Shown here one piece after another: positions 7,159-13,982 of a stretch of DNA of 13,982 nt. This stretch comes from Armatimonadota bacterium (GTDB lineage: Bacteria > Cloacimonadota > Cloacimonadia > Cloacimonadales > TCS61). Location of the stretch: positions 1 to 13,982 of the forward strand of contig JAUWNO010000018.1 in NCBI GenBank assembly GCA_030612605.1, written 5' to 3'. Each line of letters opens with the position of its first letter. Within the stretch, counting starts at the first letter, position 1. The translations under genes were made by a program, and so were the position numbers. The notes below the pieces were generated by a model. That model was not told the DNA's origin, ran no database searches, and saw nothing but the letters and a program-made list of their open reading frames with translations.

Positions 7159-7178
7159 GTAAAAATAAGTTTGTGTGA
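7143..7178 (+). CDS. Possible 11-residue leader peptide
   Basis: ATG 7143 is preceded by AAAGGAGG with 5-nt spacing, and the frame reads MLFIICKNKFV followed by TGA. It lies 61 nt upstream of the 7240 gene. The only support is the excellent ribosome binding site and its position in a hairpin. A peptide this short cannot be confirmed from composition, and it may be fortuitous. Confidence 0.25.
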   Translation: MLFIICKNKFV

Positions 7179-7239
7179 TTCTGCTTTATCCTGAAAAACA
7201 AAAAACAAAGTATAAAGATAATATACGAGGAGAAAAAAG

Positions 7240-9429
7240 ATGAAAAAGATTTTTACGTTTACTCTAGTAATAATAGCTCTCTCAATTTCCGCACAAACAA
7301 TCTTAGAAGTACATCATGGACAACAACCATATCCAACAATACAAAGCGCGATTGATGAAGCCTTGACAGGAAATTATACTGGTGATTTTGTCGAAATCAG
7401 AGTATTTGATTTTAATGAACCTTATTCGGAGAATATAATTATAGATTTAGATACTTACAATAATCTAAATTATGATGAGCTTCGTATAATAAGTGTTAAT
7501 GGTTATGAAAACTGCACTATTGAAGCTTCTGAAGATGAAGATCCCACTATTTCAATTAAAGGTGATGAAGAAACTGGTATTAGTACACAAGTAATAATAT
7601 CCGGATTTCATATTATCGGTGCTACTGGTTGGGAGAACAGTGGTATCAGATTAGAAGATGCTTTTTATGATGACCCGGTAATAGTTTATAATTGTAAAAT
7701 AGAAGGGAATGGCGATGGTATTTCATGTAATCATTCAAATATTCATGTCAATGATTGCATTATTAGAGAAAATGATTATTTTGGGATTTTTTTTTCAAAT
7801 AGTGGGTTGAATTATTATGATGAAATTAAGGGAACAGAATTCTCAAATAATGGTTGCGGAATTGCTGGTTTTTGTTCAACTACAGGATATGATGCAGAAA
7901 TCATCAACTGTACTATAGCTGAAAATGATGCCGGTATTGATATTGATACTCCTCATTATATTGTCAATTGCATAGTAGATCCGGGTAGTATAGATGAAGG
8001 AACCGCAACGGTGAGTTATAGTAACATTCGTTGGTCTAATCCAGGTTATGTTACTACAGGTCCTGGTAATATCAATGAAGATCCTCAATTCTGTATGGAA
8101 ACTAATTATGAATTCAATCTTTTAGAAGGCAGTCCCTGTATCGATACCGGTGATCCCACTCAAACCGATTTAGATGGAACTCGCGTTGATATGGGTTGCT
8201 ATCCAACTATTGTTGATATTAAGTATTGCGAAGGTAACTACTGGAATTGGGTTTCTTTCCCCAGACTGGATAGGGAGGATGATGAAGCAGATGAAGCCAC
8301 TGTTTTTCTCGAGTACTTTCTCGATTGGCCCTTTGATTTAGAACTTTTGTATGATAATGATGATCCTCCTGTGTTAGATTATACAGCTTTAACCCAAACA
8401 TGGTATCCTACTTCCTATGATGTATATTCCAGTTACGGTTATAAACTCGATCCTCAAGATAACGGAGATCATTATTTACCTTCTCAAAACGGTGCAACCC
8501 GCTTACCTGCTGATTGGGAACTTAGGTATACTCTACCCCTTGACACAGATAACTGGATGGGTTATTGGCTGCCATGGACTCAGAACATCGAGGACGCTTT
8601 TGGTGAATTCTGGGACATTGTGAACTCCGTTGAAGCCGAGGACTGGTATTATGAATATTCAGAACAAGAAACACCTACATCCTCCCCAACCGATAAAAAC
8701 ATGGTTTATGGAAAAGCTTATATTGTAGTGTTCAGAGAAGACATCGAAGAGTTTTACTGGACGGATGATATGGAAGAAACCGAGCAGCGAGAAAGAATGG
8801 AAGCGGAATATTTCAGCTATAATGATTTACCAAGCTATGAAGTTATCGATGTAATGGATATTCCACAAAATGTACTGGAAATAGGTGTTTTTGAAGATGA
8901 TCTTTGTGTAGGAGCTGTTGTAGTGCAAGATACATGTGAGCAGATACTGGTTTATTCCACGAGCGCTATTCCATTCAGCTTCGAGATTGTTACAAACAAC
9001 CGGGAAGCAGGAACTCCAATAATCAGCTACCAGGTCCTTAACAAAGAAACAGGTATTTACGAATCAAGAAGTCTGATCTCCGGTCAGCAGAAAAGTTCTG
9101 TTATCATGTTTGGAAATCTTGAAGAACCTCAAAATGAAATTCCGGTAATCGATAATGTTGTTTTACATGGAAACAATCCTAATCCATTTAATCCTGAAAC
9201 AAGACTTACTTTCTCATTACCACAGGAACAGGAAATCGAGCTTACTGTTTACAACCTGAAAGGACAGAAGGTAAGAACTCTTTATACAGGTATTACCTCA
9301 TCTGGTGAACAATCCGTAGTCTGGAATGGCAAAGATGATAACGGTAAACCAGTCGGTTCAGGTTTGTATTTCTACAAACTCAAAACCAAGGATAATGTAC
9401 TGACGAAGAAAATGCTACTTTTGAAATAA
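7240..9429 (+). CDS. Secreted beta-helix protein with T9SS type A sorting domain
   Basis: The 729-residue protein has a signal peptide at 1-18 (MKKIFTFTLVIIALSISA). Residues about 25-320 form a right-handed parallel beta-helix: it opens with a YPTIQSAIDEAL motif, has short repeats such as IVYNCKIEGNGDGI and INCTIAENDAGID, and closes with the usual SPCIDTGDP...DGTRVDMG end. A roughly 300-residue acidic, aromatic-rich middle domain follows, starting NYWNWVSFPRL near 334, which I cannot name. Residues about 645-729 are the sorting domain (NPNPFNPETRL, YNLKGQKVRTL, ending KKMLLLK), which in this family directs export by the T9SS and is normally removed. GAGGAG lies 7 nt before ATG 7240. The sugar- or surface-binding role usual for beta-helix proteins is inference; no catalytic residues are evident. 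Confidence 0.85.
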   Translation: MKKIFTFTLVIIALSISAQTILEVHHGQQPYPTIQSAIDEALTGNYTGDFVEIRVFDFNEPYSENIIIDLDTYNNLNYDELRIISVNGYENCTIEASEDEDPTISIKGDEETGISTQVIISGFHIIGATGWENSGIRLEDAFYDDPVIVYNCKIEGNGDGISCNHSNIHVNDCIIRENDYFGIFFSNSGLNYYDEIKGTEFSNNGCGIAGFCSTTGYDAEIINCTIAENDAGIDIDTPHYIVNCIVDPGSIDEGTATVSYSNIRWSNPGYVTTGPGNINEDPQFCMETNYEFNLLEGSPCIDTGDPTQTDLDGTRVDMGCYPTIVDIKYCEGNYWNWVSFPRLDREDDEADEATVFLEYFLDWPFDLELLYDNDDPPVLDYTALTQTWYPTSYDVYSSYGYKLDPQDNGDHYLPSQNGATRLPADWELRYTLPLDTDNWMGYWLPWTQNIEDAFGEFWDIVNSVEAEDWYYEYSEQETPTSSPTDKNMVYGKAYIVVFREDIEEFYWTDDMEETEQRERMEAEYFSYNDLPSYEVIDVMDIPQNVLEIGVFEDDLCVGAVVVQDTCEQILVYSTSAIPFSFEIVTNNREAGTPIISYQVLNKETGIYESRSLISGQQKSSVIMFGNLEEPQNEIPVIDNVVLHGNNPNPFNPETRLTFSLPQEQEIELTVYNLKGQKVRTLYTGITSSGEQSVVWNGKDDNGKPVGSGLYFYKLKTKDNVLTKKMLLLK

Positions 9430-9455
9430 ACTTGATAACATAGCTTGCTCTAAGC

Positions 9456-9479
9456 CCCTCTCTTGGAGTGAAGAGAGGG
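9456..9479. repeat. Perfect 9-bp inverted repeat between the two cargo genes
   Basis: CCCTCTCTT (9456-9464) and AAGAGAGGG (9471-9479) pair perfectly around a 6-nt loop, and the flanking GCCCC and TTTGGGGTGAG words extend the symmetry. It resembles the CCCTCTC...GAGAGGG...GGGGTGAG dispersed intergenic repeat seen in many genomes. No T-run follows, so it is probably a processing or stability hairpin rather than a terminator. Confidence 0.6.
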
Positions 9480-9503
9480 ATTTGGGGTGAGTTCGAGGTA
9501 AAT

Positions 9504-12059
9504 ATGAAAATAAAACTAATATTCTTTTGTTCTTTTTGTTTGTTTTGCCTGCCGTGGCGTAGTGTAACGAAGACTGGTTCGTTGCTAAATGCTACCACCT
9601 GGCACATAAAGCAAGACAGCACCGGCAACTTCACAACCATTCAGGCTGGCATCGATTTCTGTACAAATGGAGATACGATCCTGGTTTATCCCGGCAATTA
9701 TTACGAAAATCTTGTTATTCTTGAAAAATACATGACCCTCGGTAGTCTTTACCTGACTACCGGAGATGAATCTTATATCTCACAAACGATTATCGATGGA
9801 TTTCAAAATGGATGTGTTATACGAATTGAAGACATTTCTGGATATTATCAAATGCATATTGTTGGTTTTGTTATCCAAAATGGTATAGGTTATCAATATA
9901 ACTACCCATATTCTCCAGATCGAGCTGGGGGAGGTTTGTTCATTTCAGAATCAGATATTACTATTGATAAATGCATAATTCAGTACAATAACGTAAATCA
10001 TGTAGGTGGTGGTGTAGTATTAAGTAATGCCAATTTGAACTTATCAGGTAGTACAATTAGATATAATAGCGCTTATAATACTGCAGGAGGTCTTCTAATT
10101 GGTTTTATCTCTTCATCAGTAAACTTTGATACTGATGACCTGAATAGTATTTATCTTAATTACGCTGGGGTTGGGAATGACATATTCAAAACTCATGGTA
10201 GTCCATACCAAGAGATTATAGTCGATACATTCACCGTGATTGATCCGGCAGAAGGTTATTATTTTATCTATCCCGGCTCAGGAGGATCTGGCTATCCCTT
10301 ACCTAATCAGTTTTCTTTTAGTTGTCAAAATGCCGTCGTAGATCAGGTGAACTATGATATATATGTTTCAACTAATGGAGATAATAACAATAGCGGTATC
10401 TCACCACTTGAACCGTTACAATCAATAGTTTATGCCCTTGCTAAAATTAGATCAGATAGTTTAATGTATAAAGCAATTCATCTTGCTGATGGCGTTTATT
10501 CTGTATCTCAAAACAATCAGTACTTTCCTCTTCATTTAAAAAGTTATATAGATATAATAGGTGAATCCAGAGAAAATACTATACTTGATGCTGAATTTAA
10601 TGGAGGATTTATTATTGGTCAAGATCCTCAACAAGATTATCAAATCAAAAATATTACTTTAATTAATGCCAGAAATCAATATGATATTGCTTTGAATGAG
10701 AATTCAAACGTATTATTGGAAAACATTCTTGTCATTAATCATTTGGATAACAATAATGAAGCTTTTATTGCCCTTAGATTTGATTTTAATGATGTTTTGT
10801 TAAATAATATAATAGTTGAAAATAACCAATTTGCAGGAAGTGTTTATTTCTATTCACAAAAATTTGGCAATGATTTTAATATAACAAATAGCATTTTCAG
10901 AAATAATGAACCAGCTAATACAGGCTGCAAACAATTGAGATGCCGTTATAATAGAATACACTATGATTCTCTAACAGTAAATGTAATTAATACAGAAATC
11001 ACCAATAATTTTGACGCATCTATTGAATGGCTGCCTGCAGAGGTAGCAATTCTTATAACTATGGAAACAAAAGTTAATATTGTTAATTGTACAATTGGTA
11101 ATAATGAAACTTTAGAACAAGGTGCAGCAATGCACTTAATGGATCAATCCGAATCTAATATCGTAAATTCCATATTATATGGTAATATTCCTTATCAACT
11201 ATGTCTTAGCGGTACATGGGGGCCCAACATATTGAATGCAACTAACTCCCTAGTGCAAAATGGGATGCCTGGAATTTTGCAACTTTGTAATAATTATATA
11301 ACCTGGGATGATGAAACAATGCTGGATGAAGATCCTTTGTGGCTGGGAGTAGGAGCTGAATGGCCTTATGCTTTATCTGCCGATTCTCCTTGCATCGATA
11401 CCGGTACATTGGTTTTGCCGTATGGTGTTGTACTTCCTGCTTACGATCTGGCTGGAAATCCGAGGATTTGTGGCAATGGTATCGATATGGGAGCTTATGA
11501 ATTCCCCGGCATTGCTGCTCCCATTTATCTGGAAATAGAAAATGCAACACTTTCCTGGCAACTTCCTGCTGGTTATCTGGCTTCCGGCTTCAATATCTAT
11601 CTCGATGAAGAATATCAAACAACATTGAACAGTACAGTCACAGAATTTACTTTTCCGGATTTAATCGAAGGTAATACTTATGTTGCCGGTGTTTCTGCTT
11701 TGTATGGCATAGAAGAAACAGTTGTAATAAATCTGGAATTCATCTATGAGCAAGTTAGCGCGGAGGAAGAAATTCCCATATCGCAACTTCAGATCATCAA
11801 TTATCCAAATCCCTTCAATCCCAGAACCACTATCAAACTTGATCTTGCAGAATCAGGAGAAATAGAATTAGCAATCTATAATATTAAAGGACAAAAAGTG
11901 AAAACTCTTATGAATGCCTATTCTGCCAAAGGTCATTTTGAGGTTGTATGGCGGGGAACAGATGAGAATGAAAAGAAGGTTGCCAGTGGAAATTATTTTG
12001 CCAAATTGAAAGTGAATGATGAAACAAAAGCAGTGAGGAAGCTGATCCTTTTGAAATAA
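9504..12059 (+). CDS. Secreted double beta-helix protein with T9SS type A sorting domain
   Basis: 851 residues. The N-terminus (MKIKLIFFCSFCLFC) is signal-peptide-like but lacks a clean cleavage site; it runs into LPWRSVTKTGS, which is encoded by a palindromic repeat (9545-9605). A first beta-helix spans about 35-260, opening with GNFTTIQAGIDFC. A second, from about 285, opens with DIYVSTNGDNNNSGISP, a DUF1565-like entry, and ends at SPCIDTG near 628 and IDMGAYEF. Residues about 670-745 look like a fibronectin type III-like sandwich. Residues about 766-851 are the sorting domain (NYPNPFNPRTT, YNIKGQKVKTL, VRKLILLK). I prefer ATG 9504, with GAGG 5 nt upstream, over GTG 9468, which lies in a hairpin. 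It starts 74 nt after the previous gene and is probably co-transcribed. Ligand unknown. Confidence 0.85.
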   Translation: MKIKLIFFCSFCLFCLPWRSVTKTGSLLNATTWHIKQDSTGNFTTIQAGIDFCTNGDTILVYPGNYYENLVILEKYMTLGSLYLTTGDESYISQTIIDGFQNGCVIRIEDISGYYQMHIVGFVIQNGIGYQYNYPYSPDRAGGGLFISESDITIDKCIIQYNNVNHVGGGVVLSNANLNLSGSTIRYNSAYNTAGGLLIGFISSSVNFDTDDLNSIYLNYAGVGNDIFKTHGSPYQEIIVDTFTVIDPAEGYYFIYPGSGGSGYPLPNQFSFSCQNAVVDQVNYDIYVSTNGDNNNSGISPLEPLQSIVYALAKIRSDSLMYKAIHLADGVYSVSQNNQYFPLHLKSYIDIIGESRENTILDAEFNGGFIIGQDPQQDYQIKNITLINARNQYDIALNENSNVLLENILVINHLDNNNEAFIALRFDFNDVLLNNIIVENNQFAGSVYFYSQKFGNDFNITNSIFRNNEPANTGCKQLRCRYNRIHYDSLTVNVINTEITNNFDASIEWLPAEVAILITMETKVNIVNCTIGNNETLEQGAAMHLMDQSESNIVNSILYGNIPYQLCLSGTWGPNILNATNSLVQNGMPGILQLCNNYITWDDETMLDEDPLWLGVGAEWPYALSADSPCIDTGTLVLPYGVVLPAYDLAGNPRICGNGIDMGAYEFPGIAAPIYLEIENATLSWQLPAGYLASGFNIYLDEEYQTTLNSTVTEFTFPDLIEGNTYVAGVSALYGIEETVVINLEFIYEQVSAEEEIPISQLQIINYPNPFNPRTTIKLDLAESGEIELAIYNIKGQKVKTLMNAYSAKGHFEVVWRGTDENEKKVASGNYFAKLKVNDETKAVRKLILLK
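9545..9605. repeat. Nested palindromic element inside a coding region
   Basis: Outer arms TGCCGTGGCGTAG (about 9550-9562) and CTACCACCTGGCA (about 9592-9604) pair imperfectly. An inner AACGAA (9566-9571) and TTCGTT (9578-9583) pair perfectly around 6 nt. The element begins with TTGCCTGCC, a word also found at 5792-5800 and, inverted, at 6321-6329 beside other repeats. It encodes the odd LPWRSVTKTGSLLNATTW stretch at the end of the signal peptide, keeping the frame open. Confidence 0.5.
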
Positions 12060-12068
12060 AGCTCTCGT

Positions 12069-12106
12069 ATCCAGGTCCTAGCTTGGATAGATATTCTATT
12101 CTATCC
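12069..12106 (+). terminator. Alternative stem-loops after the second cargo gene
   Basis: ATCCAGG/CTTGGAT (12069-12088, 6-nt loop, one G:T pair) and GGATAGA/TCTATCC (12085-12106, 8-nt loop, perfect) overlap, so only one can form at a time. They start 10 nt after the stop codon. The downstream bases (TGAACGAGGTTTTATTC) contain only a short T-run, so terminator function is weakly supported. Confidence 0.3.
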
Positions 12107-12205
12107 TGAACGAGGTTTTATTCACTCTTTGTATAGTGTCTGATTGTAAACCATTTTAAAGGTTACATTCTATCTTTCAATAAGTTCTGAAAATAGAGTG
12201 TTGTT

Positions 12206-12275
12206 GTCATCCTGATCCGGCAGCTGCCGGATTGCTTTTCCATCGAAGGATCTCCGCTTATAATGAGATTCTTCG
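12206..12275. repeat. Dispersed GTCATCCTGA...GAAGGATCT-type repeat carrying an 18-nt perfect palindrome
   Basis: The segment starts GTCATCCTGA (12206-12215) and contains CGAAGGATCTC (12244-12254) facing GAGATTCTTCG (12265-12275), arms with one mismatch around a 10-nt loop. This matches the general look of the widespread GTCATCCTGAGCGAAG...GGATCT intergenic repeat. The perfect palindrome ATCCGGCAGCTGCCGGAT (12215-12232) sits where GAGCGAAG would be expected, as if inserted. It lies in the spacer between convergent genes. Confidence 0.55.
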
Positions 12276-12318
12276 TTAGAAACTACTTTGAAGATTTCCT
12301 CAGAAAGACAGACTATTT

Positions 12319-13089
12319 TTATTTTGCAGAACCCTTTCTATCTTTCAAGAAAAAATTAACTGCATTTTCAAATGATATTTGAGCAATTTGATTTGGTGAT
12401 AATCCCCTGATTTCAGCAATTTTTTCTATAATATAACGAAGATTAAGGGGTGAATTCCTTTTACCTCTTTTGGGAACAGGACTCAGAAAAGGGGAATCTG
12501 TTTCCACGAAAAATTTATCTAAAGGCACCATTCTTACGACATTTTCCTGTTTATTATTTTTATAGGTAATGGTTCCAGTGAAAGAAATAAACCAACCATT
12601 TTGGATGATTTTTTCAGCAAATATCTCATCAGCGGAAAAACAGTGAAACACCACTTTCTGCGGATTATTTCTTTCCAAAATTTGCAGACACTCTTCGTGT
12701 GCATCACGGTCATGAACTATTATTGGCAAATTCAGTTCATTTGCTAAGATAATTTGTTCTTCAAATACTTTTTTCTGAACGTCTTGGGGAGATAAATTCC
12801 GATAAAAATCCAATCCGATCTCACCAATGGCAACCACTTTCCGATGTTGCGATAATTGTAAGATCACGTTTTTATCAAACTTGTTTGCATCGTGCGGATG
12901 ATAGCCAACAGAGGCAAAAACCTGCTTATATTTCTCTGCCAGATCAATACTTGCCTTTGATGTTTCTTCATCGATTCCAACATTGATAATATACTCGATT
13001 CCGGAGCTGAAGCACTGCTTTAAAATATCTTTTCTATCATTCTTAAAATTGGAAAAATCCAGATGAGCGTGAGTTTCAAATATCTTCAT
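12319..13089 (-). CDS. tatD: TatD family metal-dependent hydrolase / DNase
   Basis: TatD proteins are cytoplasmic metal-dependent nucleases of the amidohydrolase superfamily, linked to DNA repair and quality control. At 256 residues the length is normal. The metal-binding set is complete: THAHLD with His-7 and His-9, YHPH (63-66), GEIGLDFY with Glu-90, VHDRDAH with His-126, FHCFS with His-149, and ETDSPFLSP with Asp-198. The C-terminal RGKRNSPLNL helix region also fits. ATG 13089 lies 11 nt after the upstream gene's stop. The only ribosome-binding-like site (AAGGAG) is 14 nt from the ATG and overlaps the end of the upstream gene, so translation may be coupled to it. Stop is TAA. Confidence 0.95.
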   Translation of the reverse strand: MKIFETHAHLDFSNFKNDRKDILKQCFSSGIEYIINVGIDEETSKASIDLAEKYKQVFASVGYHPHDANKFDKNVILQLSQHRKVVAIGEIGLDFYRNLSPQDVQKKVFEEQIILANELNLPIIVHDRDAHEECLQILERNNPQKVVFHCFSADEIFAEKIIQNGWFISFTGTITYKNNKQENVVRMVPLDKFFVETDSPFLSPVPKRGKRNSPLNLRYIIEKIAEIRGLSPNQIAQISFENAVNFFLKDRKGSAK

Positions 13090-13100
13090 AATGAACTTAT

Positions 13101-13982
13101 TTACTCCTTCAAATCAGGATTTAAAAACATCATAATCAAATCGATCTTAAAATTTTCATCCAATTGGAAATTAATTTCTGCCAAATCATATTTTCCTGTT
13201 TCAGGTTCTCTGGCAACTAGAAAGCTTTTAAATTCTATGAAGTTATTAACTTTTTTCACTTCCAGGATACTAAAATAAAGAGTTCTTTCCGACCAATATT
13301 TGCTGAGCATCAGAAGCAGATTTTCATAAGAATAGATATCGTAAATTTTCTTTGGTTTTTCCTTCACAACCAAAGTTGTAGAAACCTCATCTGCTACTAA
13401 TAAAAAATTCATTAGTTTGCTGCCAATTGCCCGATGTTGATAAACTAATTGAGGAATAAAAGGAGAAATCTTTTCAATTTCAAAATCACTCAATTTTGAG
13501 AGATCAATGCATTCAGCGTTTTTTGTTTTGAAAATCTTGTTCTCAAGTTCATATTCCGAAGAAGGTAAAAAAACGATTCCATCGTTGTTTACAGAAACCT
13601 CAATAAATAAATCACTAAAAATATTTGTCTGAAAAGGATTTCTTGTTAAATCATATTTTCTATCTTTAACCTTGATTTTATGGAATGGAAATTCAACCTT
13701 TAAGAACTCTGAGACATCTATGATTTTATTATTCAAAATTTCACGAGATTGTTTAAATTTGTAATATTTTGCGATAAATTGCGATAGATTAAGCTTGAGT
13801 AAATCTCTCTTTTCTTCTTCAATTTCCTGGTTTGATGGAAAAACCGGTTTTTTGGGAAACAGTTTTTCAGGAAGTTTTTTGATAAGTTTCGATGGTTCTT
13901 CCGTAAATTCCTTTTTCATTAATCTTTGTGTTACTTCAAAATCCGCAGGAAAAGAAATAATTATCTCATTCTCTTTTTCATC
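13101..13982 (-). CDS. Unknown protein, partial at the right window edge
   Basis: I do not recognise this family. The window holds the last 293 residues. The ATG at 13919 has no ribosome binding site, and the frame stays open for 21 more codons to the edge (DEKENEIIISFPADFEVTQRL), so the true start is probably outside. The sequence is rich in Lys, Glu, Phe and Ile with no signal peptide or membrane segment, suggesting a soluble cytoplasmic protein with mixed alpha/beta structure. Pieces such as FIEVSVNNDGIVFLPSSEYEL and the C-terminal NFQLDENFKIDLIMMFLNPDL are beta-rich. No catalytic motif stands out. It is 11 bp upstream of tatD on the same strand and probably co-transcribed, which alone says little about function. 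Confidence 0.7.
   Translation of the reverse strand, partial: DEKENEIIISFPADFEVTQRLMKKEFTEEPSKLIKKLPEKLFPKKPVFPSNQEIEEEKRDLLKLNLSQFIAKYYKFKQSREILNNKIIDVSEFLKVEFPFHKIKVKDRKYDLTRNPFQTNIFSDLFIEVSVNNDGIVFLPSSEYELENKIFKTKNAECIDLSKLSDFEIEKISPFIPQLVYQHRAIGSKLMNFLLVADEVSTTLVVKEKPKKIYDIYSYENLLLMLSKYWSERTLYFSILEVKKVNNFIEFKSFLVAREPETGKYDLAEINFQLDENFKIDLIMMFLNPDLKE

Noticed and set aside
7166..7173. TAAGTTTG as a promoter element for the 7240 gene
   Set aside because: It fits TAnnTTTG but there is no TTG at the required distance upstream, so support is too thin.
9468..9503. GTG start for the second cargo gene
   Set aside because: The GTG lies in the loop of a repeat hairpin and would place 12 non-signal residues before the signal peptide; ATG 9504 has its own GAGG site.
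1..13982. CRISPR array, tRNA, rRNA or transposase
   Set aside because: No regularly spaced direct repeats, cloverleaf-like genes or transposase motifs were seen.

Overview
The window looks like part of a low-GC genome from the FCB superphylum (Bacteroidota, Fibrobacterota, Cloacimonadota and relatives). Three things point there. A long minus-strand gene encodes a SprA/Sov-type translocon protein of the type IX secretion system (T9SS). Two plus-strand secreted beta-helix proteins end in the 'NPFNP...YN-KGQKV...' sorting domain that T9SS cargo carries. One promoter matches the TTG-N19-TAnnTTTG pattern of that group. The wording of the sorting domains and the dense palindromic intergenic repeats suggest a Cloacimonadota-like organism, but that phylum call is inference only.

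Layout. Positions 1-5326 (minus strand) hold coaX (type III pantothenate kinase) followed by sprA, probably one operon. The sprA frame has a single in-frame TAG at 1063-1065 and then stays open for 354 codons to the window edge. Positions 5327-6008 are a gene-free spacer with several inverted repeats, ending in a clear intrinsic terminator that belongs to the next minus-strand gene, a 56-residue 2x[4Fe-4S] ferredoxin (6009-6179). Positions 6180-6792 are gene-free and carry the ferredoxin promoter and decayed repeats. On the plus strand come a 49-residue membrane mini-protein (6793-6942), a roughly 200-nt region rich in RNA-like inverted repeats, and two large secreted proteins (7240-9429 and 9504-12059) that look co-transcribed. 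After a repeat-bearing spacer, the minus strand carries a gene of unknown function, running in from the right edge, and tatD (12319-13089), 11 bp apart.

How the genes fit together. SprA forms the outer-membrane channel of the T9SS, and the two beta-helix proteins are plausible substrates of it, so machine and cargo lie within 3 kb of each other. CoaX, ferredoxin and TatD are housekeeping neighbours.

Most unusual points: the amber codon inside sprA; the fact that the only two genes here ending in TAG both have TAA as the very next codon; the structured leader with a buried ribosome binding site ahead of the cargo genes; and a nested palindrome inside the signal-peptide region of the second cargo gene. 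No tRNA, rRNA, CRISPR array or transposase was seen.
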